This document shows positions 27,937 to 37,216 of a stretch of DNA of 64,000 nt, piece after piece. The first letter of the stretch is position 1, and each line of letters opens with the position of its first letter. Below the pieces are notes generated by a model that saw nothing but the letters and a program-made list of their open reading frames with translations, was not told the origin of the DNA and did not search any database. The DNA is from Nannocystis sp. RBIL2 (GTDB taxonomy: Bacteria; Myxococcota_A; Polyangia; Nannocystales; Nannocystaceae). The translations under genes and the position numbers were made by a program. The stretch spans positions 4,488,151 through 4,552,150 of the forward strand of contig NZ_JAPNJW010000002.1 of the NCBI RefSeq assembly GCF_026626745.1, given 5' to 3'.

Positions 27937-28298
27937 TCAGCCTCGAAACGCGCGGAAGCCGGCGGCGTCGAACGGCTCGCCCTTGGCCCACACGCTGAAC
28001 TCGACCTAAGAGGCCAGGGTCTCGTAGTCGAGCACGTCGTCGGTCGGCCCGCTGCCGCTCCGAATCGACCATCGACATCGAACGCGCGACGAACATGGCG
28101 ACCCGCGGGTCTTCCGCCGGGTCGCGGGCGAGCACCGCGGAGTCGGTGCCGAACCTCGACGAACACGACGGTGGTCGCCGTCGCGCCTCAGCGCTTGAGC
28201 ACCTGGTAGTGGCTGACGACGCCCTTTTTATAGTTGGCGGCGAACGTCACGCCGCCGGCCTTCCACTCGTCGCGGTAGACATCGGCGGTGAGGGGCAT
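27937..28298 (-). pseudogene. decayed small gene with two stops and two frameshifts
   Basis: Reading the minus strand from an ATG at 28298 gives a sensible 36-residue start (MPLTADVYRDEWKAGGVTFA to YQVLKR) and a TGA at 28188. Coding-like sequence continues in the same frame (TVVVFVEV), shifts frame to give SAVLARDPAEDPRVAMFVAR, and shifts again to give DDVLDYETLAS. A second stop follows, then VEFSVWAKGEPFDAAGFRAF. Joined, these would make one protein of about 115 residues. I do not recognise it. The first 36 residues could still be made as a short peptide (28188-28298), though no ribosome site is evident. Confidence 0.4.
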
Positions 28299-28413
28299 CG
28301 CGGGGATGGTAGCGAGATACCGACGCGGCGCTGCCGGGGTTCCCCTGCGGACAGCATATCCACGGATACGCCTCGCGCAGGGCCGGCCGACCCCGGTCCT
28401 CGCCTTCGCCTCG

Positions 28414-29409
28414 TCAGTCGCCCCGATGAATCATCATCATATTAAAAGCCTGCGGCACAGGGTCCGTCCATTCGAGGCACTCGCGGGCCATCGTGTGCAG
28501 GTCGCGGAAGCGGCCCGCGAGGTTGACGACCACGCGATAGTCGCCGACATCCGTGCGCGTCTTGTGCGTCACCGGCACGGTCGGCCCGCCCTGCGACATC
28601 TCGACGAGCAGGGGGTCCCACGGGTCGTCGCAGTCGGTCGCCTGCCCGCATTCGCTGCCGTCGTGCGCCAGGGTCAGCGGCGCGAAGAAGTCCGGCATCC
28701 CCGCCGGCAACAGCTCCTGGGTCTCCATCCCGGCGAGCAGCAGCGTCGGCGCCGGCTCGACCGTCGACAGCGTGAACCACCAATCGCTCGCCCACGGCTG
28801 GGCCCGCGCGACCCACCGCAGCCGGTACGACTGGTCGAGCTGCAGCGCGACGCCGAAGTCCTCCGGCGCCACCGCCAGATCGATCATCGCCGTGGCGCTG
28901 GCGCAATCGAGCGTGAAGTGGAGCTTCAAATCCTCGGTGACGTCGATCAGCGTACAGTCGCCGTCGAACTCCTGATCGAGGGCGTCCCCGCCCGGCCACG
29001 GATCGAAGTACACGACCGGATACGAGAGCAGCGACGGATCGGGCTCCAGACACTGCAGCGGCGGATCGCCGCCGGTCGCGCTGCCATCGCCCGTGGTGTC
29101 GCCGGTCGTGCCGTCCTCCGAGGTCGTCGCGAGCCCGGTGGACTCGCTTGCGGTCGTGGACTCGGTAGTCACAGGCTCGCCGGTGCTGCCGACGGTCGAG
29201 ACGCCCGTCGACGGCGCGTCGTCCGGCGAACCAGTCGAGGGCGAGGAGCCGCCCGCAGTCGACCCGGACGACGACCCGGACCCGGACTGCTGGACGTCGG
29301 TGTCGGTGTAGACGCCGAGATCACCTTGCCCCGGACAGCCGACGCTAGCGGTGAGCAGCGCCCCGGCGAACCACAGAAAGTTGGGAGAACCCGCGGATGA
29401 CACGACCAT
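28414..29409 (-). CDS. lipoprotein with Thr/Ser-rich linker (331 aa)
   Basis: The ATG at 29409 starts a lipoprotein signal (FLWFAGALLTASVGC). About 100 residues of low-complexity linker follow, rich in Ser, Thr, Gly and Glu with repeats such as STGEP, TTES and TTGDTTGDG, typical of Nannocystaceae surface lipoproteins. The folded C-terminal domain of about 200 residues starts near LQCLEPDPSLLSYPVVYFDP. It contains several Cys (CTLIDVTEDL, CGQATDCDDP) and Trp-rich strands (WASDWWFTLSTVEP), so it is probably a disulfide-stabilised beta-sandwich on the outer surface. No enzyme motif is seen. A much longer frame exists upstream but runs antisense or out of frame through the next two genes, so I rejected it. 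Confidence 0.75.
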   Translation of the reverse strand: MVVSSAGSPNFLWFAGALLTASVGCPGQGDLGVYTDTDVQQSGSGSSSGSTAGGSSPSTGSPDDAPSTGVSTVGSTGEPVTTESTTASESTGLATTSEDGTTGDTTGDGSATGGDPPLQCLEPDPSLLSYPVVYFDPWPGGDALDQEFDGDCTLIDVTEDLKLHFTLDCASATAMIDLAVAPEDFGVALQLDQSYRLRWVARAQPWASDWWFTLSTVEPAPTLLLAGMETQELLPAGMPDFFAPLTLAHDGSECGQATDCDDPWDPLLVEMSQGGPTVPVTHKTRTDVGDYRVVVNLAGRFRDLHTMARECLEWTDPVPQAFNMMMIHRGD

Positions 29410-29564
29410 GTAGCCGTGATTTCCCGGCCCCGGCGATTTCCGTGAGCCCGCCAGGCGAAAACCGTCCGCGGCGCCCGAGCCGCTGCGCGGGCCGGCCGCA
29501 TCGCCCCACGGCCGCGTCGTCCCAGGCGAGCCGCGCCGCGGCACCTCGATCGCCCGCGGCGACC

Positions 29565-30395
29565 TCAGATGTGCTTGCGCGCCACCGCCACGGTGAGCCG
29601 CTGATACAGCGACGGCAGCAGCCGGGCCATCAGGTCGATGAAGTGCGCGTCGGGGCCGACCAGCACGCGTCGCTTGTTCTTCTCGACCCCGCGCAGGATC
29701 GTCTCGGCCGCCACCTCCGCGGTGGTGATGAAGTTCTTCTCGAACTTGAGGTTCGCGTTCGAGGGGTCGGCGCCGAGCGACGCGATGCTCGGATCGATGC
29801 GGCCGGCGCGGGCGATGTTGGTCTTGATCCCGCCGGGGTGGACGCTGGTGGCCGAGACGCCGCAGCGGAGGATGTCGAGCTCCTGGCGCAGCGACTCGGT
29901 GAAGCCGCGGACCGCGAACTTGGCCGCGTTGTAGGCCGACTGCGACGGCACGCCGATGAGGCCGAACACCGACGACGTGTTGACCACGTGGCCGTCGCCG
30001 CTCGCCTTGAGGTGGGGCAGGAACGCGCGGGTGCCGTGGACCACGCCCCAGAAGTTGATGTTCATCAGCCACTCGAAGTCTTCCAGGCGCATGCCCTCGA
30101 CCGTGGCCCCGAGCCCGACCCCCGCGTTGTTGAAGATCAGGTTGACCTTGCCGTGCTCGCGCGCCACCTGGTCGGCCCACGCGTAGACCGCCTCGCGGTC
30201 GGCCACGTCGACGCGCTGGGTCGTCACCTTGACGCGAGCGTCTCGCAGCAGCGCCGCCGTCTCCGCCAGGCCGACCTCGTTGACGTCGGACAGCGCCAGG
30301 TGGCAGCCGCGGCGCGCCAGCGCCAGCGCCAGAGTGCGACCCATGCCCGAGCCGGCGCCCGTGATCGCCGCGACCTTGTCGGTGAAGCTCTTCAT
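29565..30395 (-). CDS. short-chain dehydrogenase/reductase (276 aa)
   Basis: A classical SDR. The cofactor motif TGAGSGMG is at 13-20, followed by D at the end of strand 2 (LSDVNE), which suggests preference for NAD over NADP. NNAG and the catalytic Ser with YxxxK (SSVFGLIGVPSQSAYNAAK) are intact, with SVHPGGIKTNIARAG after the active site. The C-terminal part ends FIDLMARLLPSLYQRLTVAV, a hydrophobic amphipathic tail often seen in SDRs acting on fatty or polycyclic substrates. The exact substrate is unknown. It is a soluble-length enzyme with no signal peptide, unlike the dehydrogenase at 4273-5307. It is followed 85 bases upstream by the CDF transporter on the same strand; a shared transcript is possible. 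Confidence 0.88.
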   Translation of the reverse strand: MKSFTDKVAAITGAGSGMGRTLALALARRGCHLALSDVNEVGLAETAALLRDARVKVTTQRVDVADREAVYAWADQVAREHGKVNLIFNNAGVGLGATVEGMRLEDFEWLMNINFWGVVHGTRAFLPHLKASGDGHVVNTSSVFGLIGVPSQSAYNAAKFAVRGFTESLRQELDILRCGVSATSVHPGGIKTNIARAGRIDPSIASLGADPSNANLKFEKNFITTAEVAAETILRGVEKNKRRVLVGPDAHFIDLMARLLPSLYQRLTVAVARKHI

Positions 30396-30479
30396 GTCCG
30401 GTCCATAGCAGCTTTGCCGCCGCCGGCCCAGCGCGACGACCGCTCGCTATCGGCCGACCCGGCGCGGCCCCCGACCCTC

Positions 30480-31382
30480 TCAGTCGAGCCAGCCGCTCCT
30501 CGGCTCGCGCGCCGCTGGATCGACGTGCACGAGCACCTTGGTGACCGGCCCCACGATCGCGCGCACGCCGGCCTGCAGCTCGAGGAACAGGTCGTGAGCG
30601 GCCCGCGTGGTCATGTCCGGATCGACGACGACGTGGAAGTCGACCACCGGCAGCTTGCCGCCGCGGGTCTTGAAGTCGTGGAACGACTCGATCTTGTCGC
30701 AGGCGACCAGCAGCTGCCGCAGCTCGGCCACGACCACGGGATCGAGGCTGCGATCCATGATCACGTCGAAGCCCTCGCGGATGATCGTCGTGGCCGAGTA
30801 CATCAGATACAGCGCGAGGGCGATCGAGACGACGGTGTCGATGCGCGGCTCGCCGGTGAGCTCGACCAGGATCAAGGCGGCGAGCACCCCGAGGTTCGTC
30901 CAGATGTCGACGGTGTAGTGGAGCGCGTCGGCCTTGAGCACCAGGCTGCCGGTCTCGCGCGCGACCTTCCGCAAATAGGCCACTGTGGCGAGGGTCAGGC
31001 CGAGGAGCGGCAGCATGACGACGATGCCGAGGCATGGATCGTGGCCGGTCTCGCCCGCGATCGCGCGCGCGATCGCCTGATAGATGATGAAGCCGCCGGC
31101 GGCGCAGATGAAGCCGCCCTCGAACATCGCGCCGAGCCCCTCGATCTTGGCGTGCCCGTAGTTGTGCTCCGCGTCGGGGGCGCGGTGAGACACGCGCAGG
31201 ACCACGATGTTGGCCGCCGACACGAACAGGTCGCCGAGCGAGTCCGCGGCCGAGGAGAGCAGGGCCATGCTGCCGCTGGAGACCCCGACGACGAATTTGG
31301 TGACGGCGCCGACGATCGCGTTGGCCATGGCGACCTGGACGGCCCGAACTTCGCGCTTCACGGCCGTAATCGTAGCACGCAC
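30480..31382 (-). CDS. cation diffusion facilitator (FieF/ZitB-type metal exporter)
   Basis: A 300-residue CDF family transporter with about six membrane helices and a soluble C-terminal domain. The transport-site residues are in place: D47 and D51 in SSAADSLGD, H155 and D159 in ALHYTVDIW, the same DD/HD set as FieF (D45, D49, H153, D157). HNYGHAKIEGL is the conserved loop. The C-terminal domain contains FHDFKTRGGKLPVVDFHVVV and ends VLVHVDPAA. Export of Zn or Fe in exchange for protons is expected; the metal cannot be fixed by eye. Start 31382 is supported by position and length. It seems to be the first gene of a possible pair with the downstream dehydrogenase. Confidence 0.9.
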   Translation of the reverse strand: MRATITAVKREVRAVQVAMANAIVGAVTKFVVGVSSGSMALLSSAADSLGDLFVSAANIVVLRVSHRAPDAEHNYGHAKIEGLGAMFEGGFICAAGGFIIYQAIARAIAGETGHDPCLGIVVMLPLLGLTLATVAYLRKVARETGSLVLKADALHYTVDIWTNLGVLAALILVELTGEPRIDTVVSIALALYLMYSATTIIREGFDVIMDRSLDPVVVAELRQLLVACDKIESFHDFKTRGGKLPVVDFHVVVDPDMTTRAAHDLFLELQAGVRAIVGPVTKVLVHVDPAAREPRSGWLD

Positions 31383-31520
31383 GCCGAGCCCGGCGATCGC
31401 CGCCGCGTCGCTGAGAATTTTCTCAATCGACTCTCAATTTCGCCGCCGCGGATCACGGGAGGGCGCACCATCGATTCGCCACGCCGCGCCTCGTCGAAGA
31501 CGGATGCACGGTGGTGCGGC

Positions 31521-32975
31521 TCATTCGGGCTTCAGGAACACCTCCTGCACCCATCCGCACGTACCGCCGTTCTGGCACGGCACGCACGCGCCCGGGTTCT
31601 GCGCCGAGCAGCCGCCCCCGGCCCCCGCGCCGTCGCTCGCCGGCGTCAGCGTCGGCGCCCCGCTCGAGATCACCTCGACGAAGTCCCACAGCACCCCCTG
31701 CGCGTCGCGGGTATGATAATAGGACTGCACGCGGTCGCCGTAGTGCAGCCAGTACTTGGTCGTGCTGTTCTGCGCCCAGTACAGATAGGCCCCGAACGGG
31801 TACACCAGGAAGAAGTCGGGGTCGTTGCCGTTGGCGAAGCAGGTGATCGACGGGTGCGGCACGTCCTTGCCGCACTTGTGAGTGCCCGCCGGGTAGCTGA
31901 CGATCTTGCGGTGGGCCGTCGGCGTGAGGGCGCCGCCGCTCATGGCCCCGCACTCGAGCCGGCCGCAGTCGTCGGCGCCCTCGCTGCACGGGTTGGCCGC
32001 GCCGCAGGTGATGTTGTTGCCGGCGCACGCGGTCGGCTGGCCGCACGCCGCGCTGGCCTCGTAGTCGAGCCCCGCCGGCCCGCGCGCGCACGGGTGCGCC
32101 GGGTCGAAGCCGGCGAACACCATCGCCGCCGGGTCGTAGTAGATCCACCCCTGCATGTGGCTCGCCCCCGAATACGCGTACCCCCAATGGAACCCGGCGA
32201 TGCCGGCTCGCAGCGGCGGCGCGCTGTCGGTGCAGGCGGCGATGTCCTGGTTGCCGCAGGTGTCGCCGCTCTGACAGTCGCCCGCCGGCATGTACCACGG
32301 CCCCGTGGTCGACAGGCCGATGTACGAGCCGGCCGGGATCGCCTGCAGCACCACGCCCTTGCTCGTCGGCCCCGGCGCGAACACCTGGTTCGGATCGCCC
32401 GAGAAGTCGCCGGAGTACTGCAGCACCGGCGCGACCGCGCGGAACGGATAATACCCGGCGTTGATGCCCCTCGCGGTCCACGCCTGCGCCAGGTCGGCGC
32501 AGCGGCCCCCGCCCTCGGTCGTCACCGCCTCCGCCGGCTTGCAAGCCGCCGCCCCGCACTGGTTGGGCGGCACGCCGTTGCCGCACACCTGGTCTCCTGG
32601 ACATGTCCCGCAGTTCAGGGTGCCGCCGCAGCCGTCGGCCAGCTCGCCGCAGACCGCCCCCGCCGCGGCGCAGTCGGTCGGCACGCAGCCGGTCGGGTCG
32701 GGCGCGTCGGTGGTCGCCGGCGGCGTCGTCGTCGTCGTGGTCGTCGGCGTCGCAGTCGTCACGCTCGTCGTGGCGCCGGTCGACGTCGTGGCGGCGGTGG
32801 TGCCCGTCGCGTCGGCGCTCGTCGCGTCGGTGCTGCTCGCGCCGCTGCTCGCCGGCCCCCCGCTCGCCGCAGTCGATGCGCTCTCGATCGGCTCCCCCGA
32901 ATCACCGCAGCCGACCAGGACCGCCGCGAACGCCATGAGACCCATCATTCCGTGACAGTGCGAGAGCCCGCGCAT
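31521..32975 (-). CDS. Cys-rich lipoprotein with Thr-rich linker (484 aa)
   Basis: The signal ends in lipobox AVLVGC at about residue 23; ATG codons at 32975 and 32948 are both possible. A linker of some 75 residues rich in Ser, Thr and Ala includes a run of seven Thr. A short Cys-rich module follows (CVPTDCAAAGAVCGELADGC, then LNCGTCPGDQVCGNG) of a type common in myxobacterial surface proteins. The large C-terminal domain carries aromatic strands (GAYLYWAQNSTTKYWLHYGD) and many Cys, ending CVPCQNGGTCGWVQEVFLKPE. It is probably a secreted, disulfide-rich binding domain anchored in the outer membrane. I cannot name the ligand. It is monocistronic. Confidence 0.75.
   Translation of the reverse strand: MRGLSHCHGMMGLMAFAAVLVGCGDSGEPIESASTAASGGPASSGASSTDATSADATGTTAATTSTGATTSVTTATPTTTTTTTPPATTDAPDPTGCVPTDCAAAGAVCGELADGCGGTLNCGTCPGDQVCGNGVPPNQCGAAACKPAEAVTTEGGGRCADLAQAWTARGINAGYYPFRAVAPVLQYSGDFSGDPNQVFAPGPTSKGVVLQAIPAGSYIGLSTTGPWYMPAGDCQSGDTCGNQDIAACTDSAPPLRAGIAGFHWGYAYSGASHMQGWIYYDPAAMVFAGFDPAHPCARGPAGLDYEASAACGQPTACAGNNITCGAANPCSEGADDCGRLECGAMSGGALTPTAHRKIVSYPAGTHKCGKDVPHPSITCFANGNDPDFFLVYPFGAYLYWAQNSTTKYWLHYGDRVQSYYHTRDAQGVLWDFVEVISSGAPTLTPASDGAGAGGGCSAQNPGACVPCQNGGTCGWVQEVFLKPE
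32599..32608. repeat. GGACATGTCC palindrome inside the Cys-rich lipoprotein gene
   Basis: A perfect 10-base palindrome matching half of the dispersed element. On the coding strand it supplies codons for part of GTCPG. It marks roughly where the element becomes common in the window. Confidence 0.35.
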
Positions 32976-33036
32976 CCTTCGCGTATGCCAGGCTTCGCGC
33001 CGGCTGCCAACCGCGCGCGAATGCAGTCCTCCGCGC

Positions 33037-35724
33037 TCACAGCGAGCTCAACGATTCACAGCTCGCGGTCGACTCGCCGATGCAGACCGCGAACAGGCTG
33101 CCCGGCGCGAGCAACCGGGTCATCAGCTCGGCGACCGCGTCGGCCCTGGCCAGGACCACGTCGCGCGCCTCGCCGCGGTAATAGTCGAGCGGCAGGCCGT
33201 GAGCGACGATGTAGACGAGGCGCTCGGCGATCGAGTCGCTGTCGGCAGCCCCGGCCAAAATGCGCGCCGCGACCGGCCGCTGCGCCGCCGCCAGCCCCGC
33301 CGCGACCCCCTCGGCGGTGCGCAGGCGCGCCAGAGTCTGCCGCAATTCGGCGATCCCCTGGTCGAGGTGCACCGCGTCGATTTCGCCGCCGATCAGCACC
33401 ATCTCGGCGTCGCACAGCTCGTCGCGGGTGACGCTGAGGCCGTACGTGACCCCGAGCCGCTGGCGCACGCCGTCGACGGCGTCTTCGAGGAGCTGCCGCA
33501 CCAGCGACACTGTCCCGGGTTCGCCGCGCAGCTCGCTCGGCACCACGAATCCGAGCAGCACCCCGATCTGCGCATTCGTCGTCGGCGTCTCCAGGTGCAG
33601 GACCTTCGACGTCACGCGCGGGGCCGGGCGACTCGGGCGCGCCGGCGGGGCCGCGCGCTCGCCCCACGGGCCTTGCCGGCCGCCGAACGCCGCCTCTACG
33701 CGAGCCCGCGCGGCCGCCTCGTCGAACCCGCCGGCGACGATCAGCGTCGCCCGCCCGGCGCGGAAATGCTGCTGGCGGAAGGCGGCGATCGCCGCATCGC
33801 TGAGCTCGTCGAGCGTGCGGTCCAGGAACAGCGGCTCGACGCATTGATCGAGGACCCCTCGCGCGAGCTGTCGCCGCGTCGACTCGGCGGCGCGCTGCTT
33901 TTCGATCTCGCGGTATATCCCGTCGACCTTCGCCGCGCGCTCGGCGAAATCGTAGTCCCCGGCGATCACCCACGCCGCCAGCCCGCGCAGCAAATGCTCG
34001 GCCTCGCTCGCCAGCCCGCGCGCCTTGAAGATGGTCAGGTCGAGGTTGATGAACACGTCCGTCTCGGCCCCGCCGGCCGTCATCTTCGCCACCGCTTTGG
34101 CGTGCGGGCCCTGCTTCGGCGGGGCCACCAGCGCGGCCGCCAGCGCGGGCAGCAGCGGGTGCTCGGGGGCGTCGACGGCCCCGGCCTGGATCACCAGGCG
34201 CACGTCGACCAGCGGGCTCGACGACGGCGCGAGCACCACGGTCAGGCCATTGGCCAGAGTGAAGCTGCTGTTGCGACGGGTCGCGGGGATCTCGCTGAGC
34301 AATCTGGCCGCGACGTCGGGCCGGGCGGTGACGGGGTGGGCGTCGTCGGTCAATCGCGTCACCGCGGTGACCCCCGACCCGGCCCGCGCCGTCGACGGCT
34401 CGAGCGCGAACACCCGCGTGCGTCCCGGAGCCAGCACCTGCTCCGCCACCCGCGTCAGCGCGGCCGGAGTGAGCCCGTCGATCGCGCGCAGGTCGGTGGC
34501 CAGCGTCCCGCGCCGCGACCCGTCCGCGACCTCGACCAGCCGCTCTGCTCGCGCGTCGAGGCGTTCGAACCGCGTCGCCGCCGCGATCCGCAGCCGGCGC
34601 CGCAGCGCCTCGACCTTCTGCTTGTCGGCCGCGTCGCCTCGCACGTTGGCGACCGCCTGCGCCAGGATCTCCTCGGCGAACGCCCGCACCTCGGCCTGCA
34701 CGCCGCCGGTGGCGATGAAGATCATCGCGGGCGCAGCGCTGCCGCCGAGGCGATGCACTTCGAGGCCCGAGATCTGCCCGTACGCGCCGACCAGCTCGCG
34801 GACCTCGCGTTCGACCGCTTCTGCGAGGATCGCGGCGAGCCGTCCGTCCTCGCTGTCCGCGGGCGGGAGGTGCAGCACCAGCGCGCTGCCCCACCCGCCG
34901 GGCAGCCCCGCCAGCGTCTCGCGCCCGCCGACGACGGCGACCGGCGGCACCGCGACCTCCGGCAGCGTCGTGCGCTTGGCGAGCGGCTTCAGCGTCGCCT
35001 CGGCGGCCGCCAGCGCGCGCGCCTCGGTCACGCCGCCGGTGATCGCGATCGACGTGTTGCCCGGCGTGAAGCGGCCGCGCAAATAATCACACACGTCCTT
35101 CGCCGTCAGCGCCGACACCGTCTCCGGCGTGCCGCCGAGCACGTGGCCATAAGGGTGGTCCGGCGAATAGATGCTGGCGAGCAATCGATCGTACGCGCCG
35201 ACCGACCCGCGCGTGCGCGTCTCGATCTCGCTCAGCACGACGTTGCGCTCGCGCGCGAACACTTCGGGCCGCACCTCGCACGACCCGTCCAGCGCCGAGG
35301 CGAACAGCTCCAGCACCGTCGGCAGGTGCGCCGCCACCGTCGTCGCCATGAAGTCGACCGAATCCGCGCCGGTCGTCCCGCCGTACGCCAGCGCCTCCTC
35401 GCCCAGCGCCGCCAGCACCGTCCGCCCGTCGGCCAGCGTCCGCGCGAACGCCACGTGCTCGCTGAAGTGCGCCAGCCCGGCCTCCGCGCGCCCCTCGTTG
35501 CGGCTCCCCGCGCGCACCCGCATGTGGACCCGCACCAGATCGCCGGACGCATCGGGCGCCACATACAGCCGCAGGCCGTTGGCGAAGGTCCGCCACGAGC
35601 CCTCCGGCCCTCGCGCCGCCCGCGGCAGCCGGGCGGTCCCGCAGCCGACGAGGACGAGCGCCAGCAGGACCATCCACCCGCTCAGCGCCCGCGAATACCT
35701 CGAGGCGCGGGTCGCCCAATGCAC
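33037..35724 (-). CDS. M16-family zinc peptidase, lipoprotein (two-domain pitrilysin/PqqL type)
   Basis: About 895 residues if the GTG at 35724 is the start. This is favoured because it gives a basic n-region before the hydrophobic stretch MVLLALVLVGC, and a G-rich ribosome site precedes it; the ATG at 35673 would leave almost no n-region. The first M16 domain carries the inverted zinc motif HFSEH (H86, E89, H90) and the downstream Glu in LSEIETR, so it should be active. The second domain, from about FTLANGLTVVLAP, lacks HxxEH and acts as the partner half. Such enzymes degrade peptides in the periplasm or at the outer membrane. The neighbouring M28 lipoprotein gene, 209 bases upstream on the same strand, suggests a peptide-use pair. 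Confidence 0.88.
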   Translation of the reverse strand: MHWATRASRYSRALSGWMVLLALVLVGCGTARLPRAARGPEGSWRTFANGLRLYVAPDASGDLVRVHMRVRAGSRNEGRAEAGLAHFSEHVAFARTLADGRTVLAALGEEALAYGGTTGADSVDFMATTVAAHLPTVLELFASALDGSCEVRPEVFARERNVVLSEIETRTRGSVGAYDRLLASIYSPDHPYGHVLGGTPETVSALTAKDVCDYLRGRFTPGNTSIAITGGVTEARALAAAEATLKPLAKRTTLPEVAVPPVAVVGGRETLAGLPGGWGSALVLHLPPADSEDGRLAAILAEAVEREVRELVGAYGQISGLEVHRLGGSAAPAMIFIATGGVQAEVRAFAEEILAQAVANVRGDAADKQKVEALRRRLRIAAATRFERLDARAERLVEVADGSRRGTLATDLRAIDGLTPAALTRVAEQVLAPGRTRVFALEPSTARAGSGVTAVTRLTDDAHPVTARPDVAARLLSEIPATRRNSSFTLANGLTVVLAPSSSPLVDVRLVIQAGAVDAPEHPLLPALAAALVAPPKQGPHAKAVAKMTAGGAETDVFINLDLTIFKARGLASEAEHLLRGLAAWVIAGDYDFAERAAKVDGIYREIEKQRAAESTRRQLARGVLDQCVEPLFLDRTLDELSDAAIAAFRQQHFRAGRATLIVAGGFDEAAARARVEAAFGGRQGPWGERAAPPARPSRPAPRVTSKVLHLETPTTNAQIGVLLGFVVPSELRGEPGTVSLVRQLLEDAVDGVRQRLGVTYGLSVTRDELCDAEMVLIGGEIDAVHLDQGIAELRQTLARLRTAEGVAAGLAAAQRPVAARILAGAADSDSIAERLVYIVAHGLPLDYYRGEARDVVLARADAVAELMTRLLAPGSLFAVCIGESTASCESLSSL

Positions 35725-35932
35725 ATACCCCGCCCCCCGCGAGACCCCTCTCGCCGCCACCCGACCGCGGCGCCGCACCGTCGACGCCGCACCGGCCCGA
35801 TCGGCCCCGAGGAACTCGTTCGCTACGCTCTGGTTCACGACGGGCACAGCCGTGACTGCGTATCACAGCCGCCAGGGCGCGGACACCCCGCGATCACGCC
35901 GCAGCGGACGAGCCCGACTCCAGGTCCAGGAA

Positions 35933-37216
35933 TCACAGCAGCAGGCACGCCGCGGTCGGCATCTCGCTGTCGACCGCGAGCAGGCACTGCGCGCGCAGGC
36001 TGATCTGCACGATCTCGCGCGCCTCGGACTCGTTCGGCTCGCGACCGATCGCCGCGAGCGCCCGCGCGCGGGCCAGGTCGGCCTGCAGGCGCGCCCGCGC
36101 CAGCCCGGTGAATTCGTCGGTCCCGCGCGCCCCGCCCTCGCCGAGCCCCGCGGCCAGCAGCTCGGCCAGCACCGCGGCGTCGGCGGCTCGCACCGGCTGA
36201 TCGCGCGCCCATACTGGCCGATCGGGCATGTCCGCGAGGACACGTACGTGGGCCTCGACCACGGCGATCGCCGCCAGCATCTTGTCGTACTTCAGGGTGT
36301 CCGGGGTGTCGCTCGGCTGGTGGTAATGCGGCGAGCGCCCGGTCGAGACGAACAGCGAGGGGATCTCCCGCTGAAAGAACGCGCCGTGATCGCTGAACGC
36401 CTGCCGCCCGTGCGGCAGATCTTCGACCAGGCGCAGGTGCATCGCCCGCACGAGCAACCGCGGGTCGTCGGCCAGGGCCGGCTCGGGCCGCCGCGCGAAC
36501 GTCTCGCGGCCCATCACGTACAGCGGCGAGCGATGGCCGTCCCACAGGTCGCCGCCCAGCAGGTCGAGGCAGACCACCGCGACCAGCTGCTCGCGCGCGA
36601 CGGTCGGATGCGCGACGAAGTGTTCCGAGCCCATCGTCGGCGTGCGGTAGTCGGGCGGCTCCTCGGCGTCGAAGGCCGCCAGCAGCACGCTGCGCGCCGG
36701 CGGGTCGGCGGCCAGCCGCCTGGCCACCGCGAGCGCGACCGCCACCCCGCTGGCGTTGTCGTCGGCGCCGGGATAGACGACGCCGCCGTGCTCGCCGAGG
36801 TGGTCGTAGTGAGCCGTCAGCACCACGTGCTCGCCGGCCCGCGCCGGGTCGCGCCCCGGCACCCGCGCCAGCACGTTGGCCCCGCGCGGCAGCGGCTGCT
36901 CGAAAGAACCTGTCTCTCCGGCCATCTCGAGCCCGTACGCCTGCAGCCCGGCCACGATCGCCGCCCGCGCCGCCGCCCCGCCCGGGCTGCCGTTGTCGCG
37001 TCCGGCGCACCCGGGGCCCGCGAGCAGCCGGACCCAGCAGCGCAGCGCCGCCGCCTCGTCGCCCTCGCCGGCGCAGGACGTCGGCGGGCTCGAGTCCGCG
37101 GGCGGGTCCGGAGGCGCAACCTCGACGTCCGGCGCCGGCGTCACCCGCCCCACCCCGGCCCGCTCGCCGCAAGCCACCAGCAAGCAGGCGGCGGCGAACA
37201 GACGACCGGGCCACAT
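35933..37216 (-). CDS. M28-family zinc aminopeptidase, lipoprotein
   Basis: A 427-residue lipoprotein (signal MWPGRLFAAACLLVAC, lipobox LLVAC). After a Pro/Asp-rich linker, the M28 domain shows all metal and catalytic motifs: TAHYDHLG, GADDNASG, FDAEEP, VVCLDLLGGDLW and HYHQPSDTPD. It should bind two Zn and remove N-terminal residues from peptides, outside the inner membrane. The C-terminal 100 residues are helical with no recognisable domain. Two copies of the dispersed palindrome fall inside the gene, giving MAGETGS near 36910-36925 and VLADMPDRP near 36230. It is transcribed in the same direction as the M16 peptidase that follows and may be cotranscribed with it. Confidence 0.88.
   Translation of the reverse strand: MWPGRLFAAACLLVACGERAGVGRVTPAPDVEVAPPDPPADSSPPTSCAGEGDEAAALRCWVRLLAGPGCAGRDNGSPGGAAARAAIVAGLQAYGLEMAGETGSFEQPLPRGANVLARVPGRDPARAGEHVVLTAHYDHLGEHGGVVYPGADDNASGVAVALAVARRLAADPPARSVLLAAFDAEEPPDYRTPTMGSEHFVAHPTVAREQLVAVVCLDLLGGDLWDGHRSPLYVMGRETFARRPEPALADDPRLLVRAMHLRLVEDLPHGRQAFSDHGAFFQREIPSLFVSTGRSPHYHQPSDTPDTLKYDKMLAAIAVVEAHVRVLADMPDRPVWARDQPVRAADAAVLAELLAAGLGEGGARGTDEFTGLARARLQADLARARALAAIGREPNESEAREIVQISLRAQCLLAVDSEMPTAACLLL
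36229..36242. repeat. TGTCC-GCGA-GGACA element inside the M28 gene
   Basis: An exact TGTCC-N4-GGACA hairpin within coding sequence, in the less conserved C-terminal part of the peptidase. Its presence inside a gene argues against a role only as a terminator. Confidence 0.55.
36909..36926. repeat. degenerate palindromic element inside the M28 gene
   Basis: CCTGTCTCTCCGGCCATC, nearly the same as CCTGTCTCTCGGGCCATC in the methylase gene at 54931. The coding strand reads MAGETG here and MARETG there, in unrelated proteins. Confidence 0.5.

Noticed and set aside
28414..31035. 873-codon minus-strand frame
   Set aside because: Only the last 331 codons, from 29409, look like a protein. The upstream part passes out of frame through the dehydrogenase and transporter genes.
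29397..33431. 1344-codon open frame on the plus strand
   Set aside because: Antisense to the dehydrogenase, CDF transporter and lipoprotein, all of which have clear motifs on the minus strand.
33199..36003. 934-codon plus-strand frame
   Set aside because: Antisense to the M16 peptidase, which has HxxEH and a signal sequence on the minus strand.
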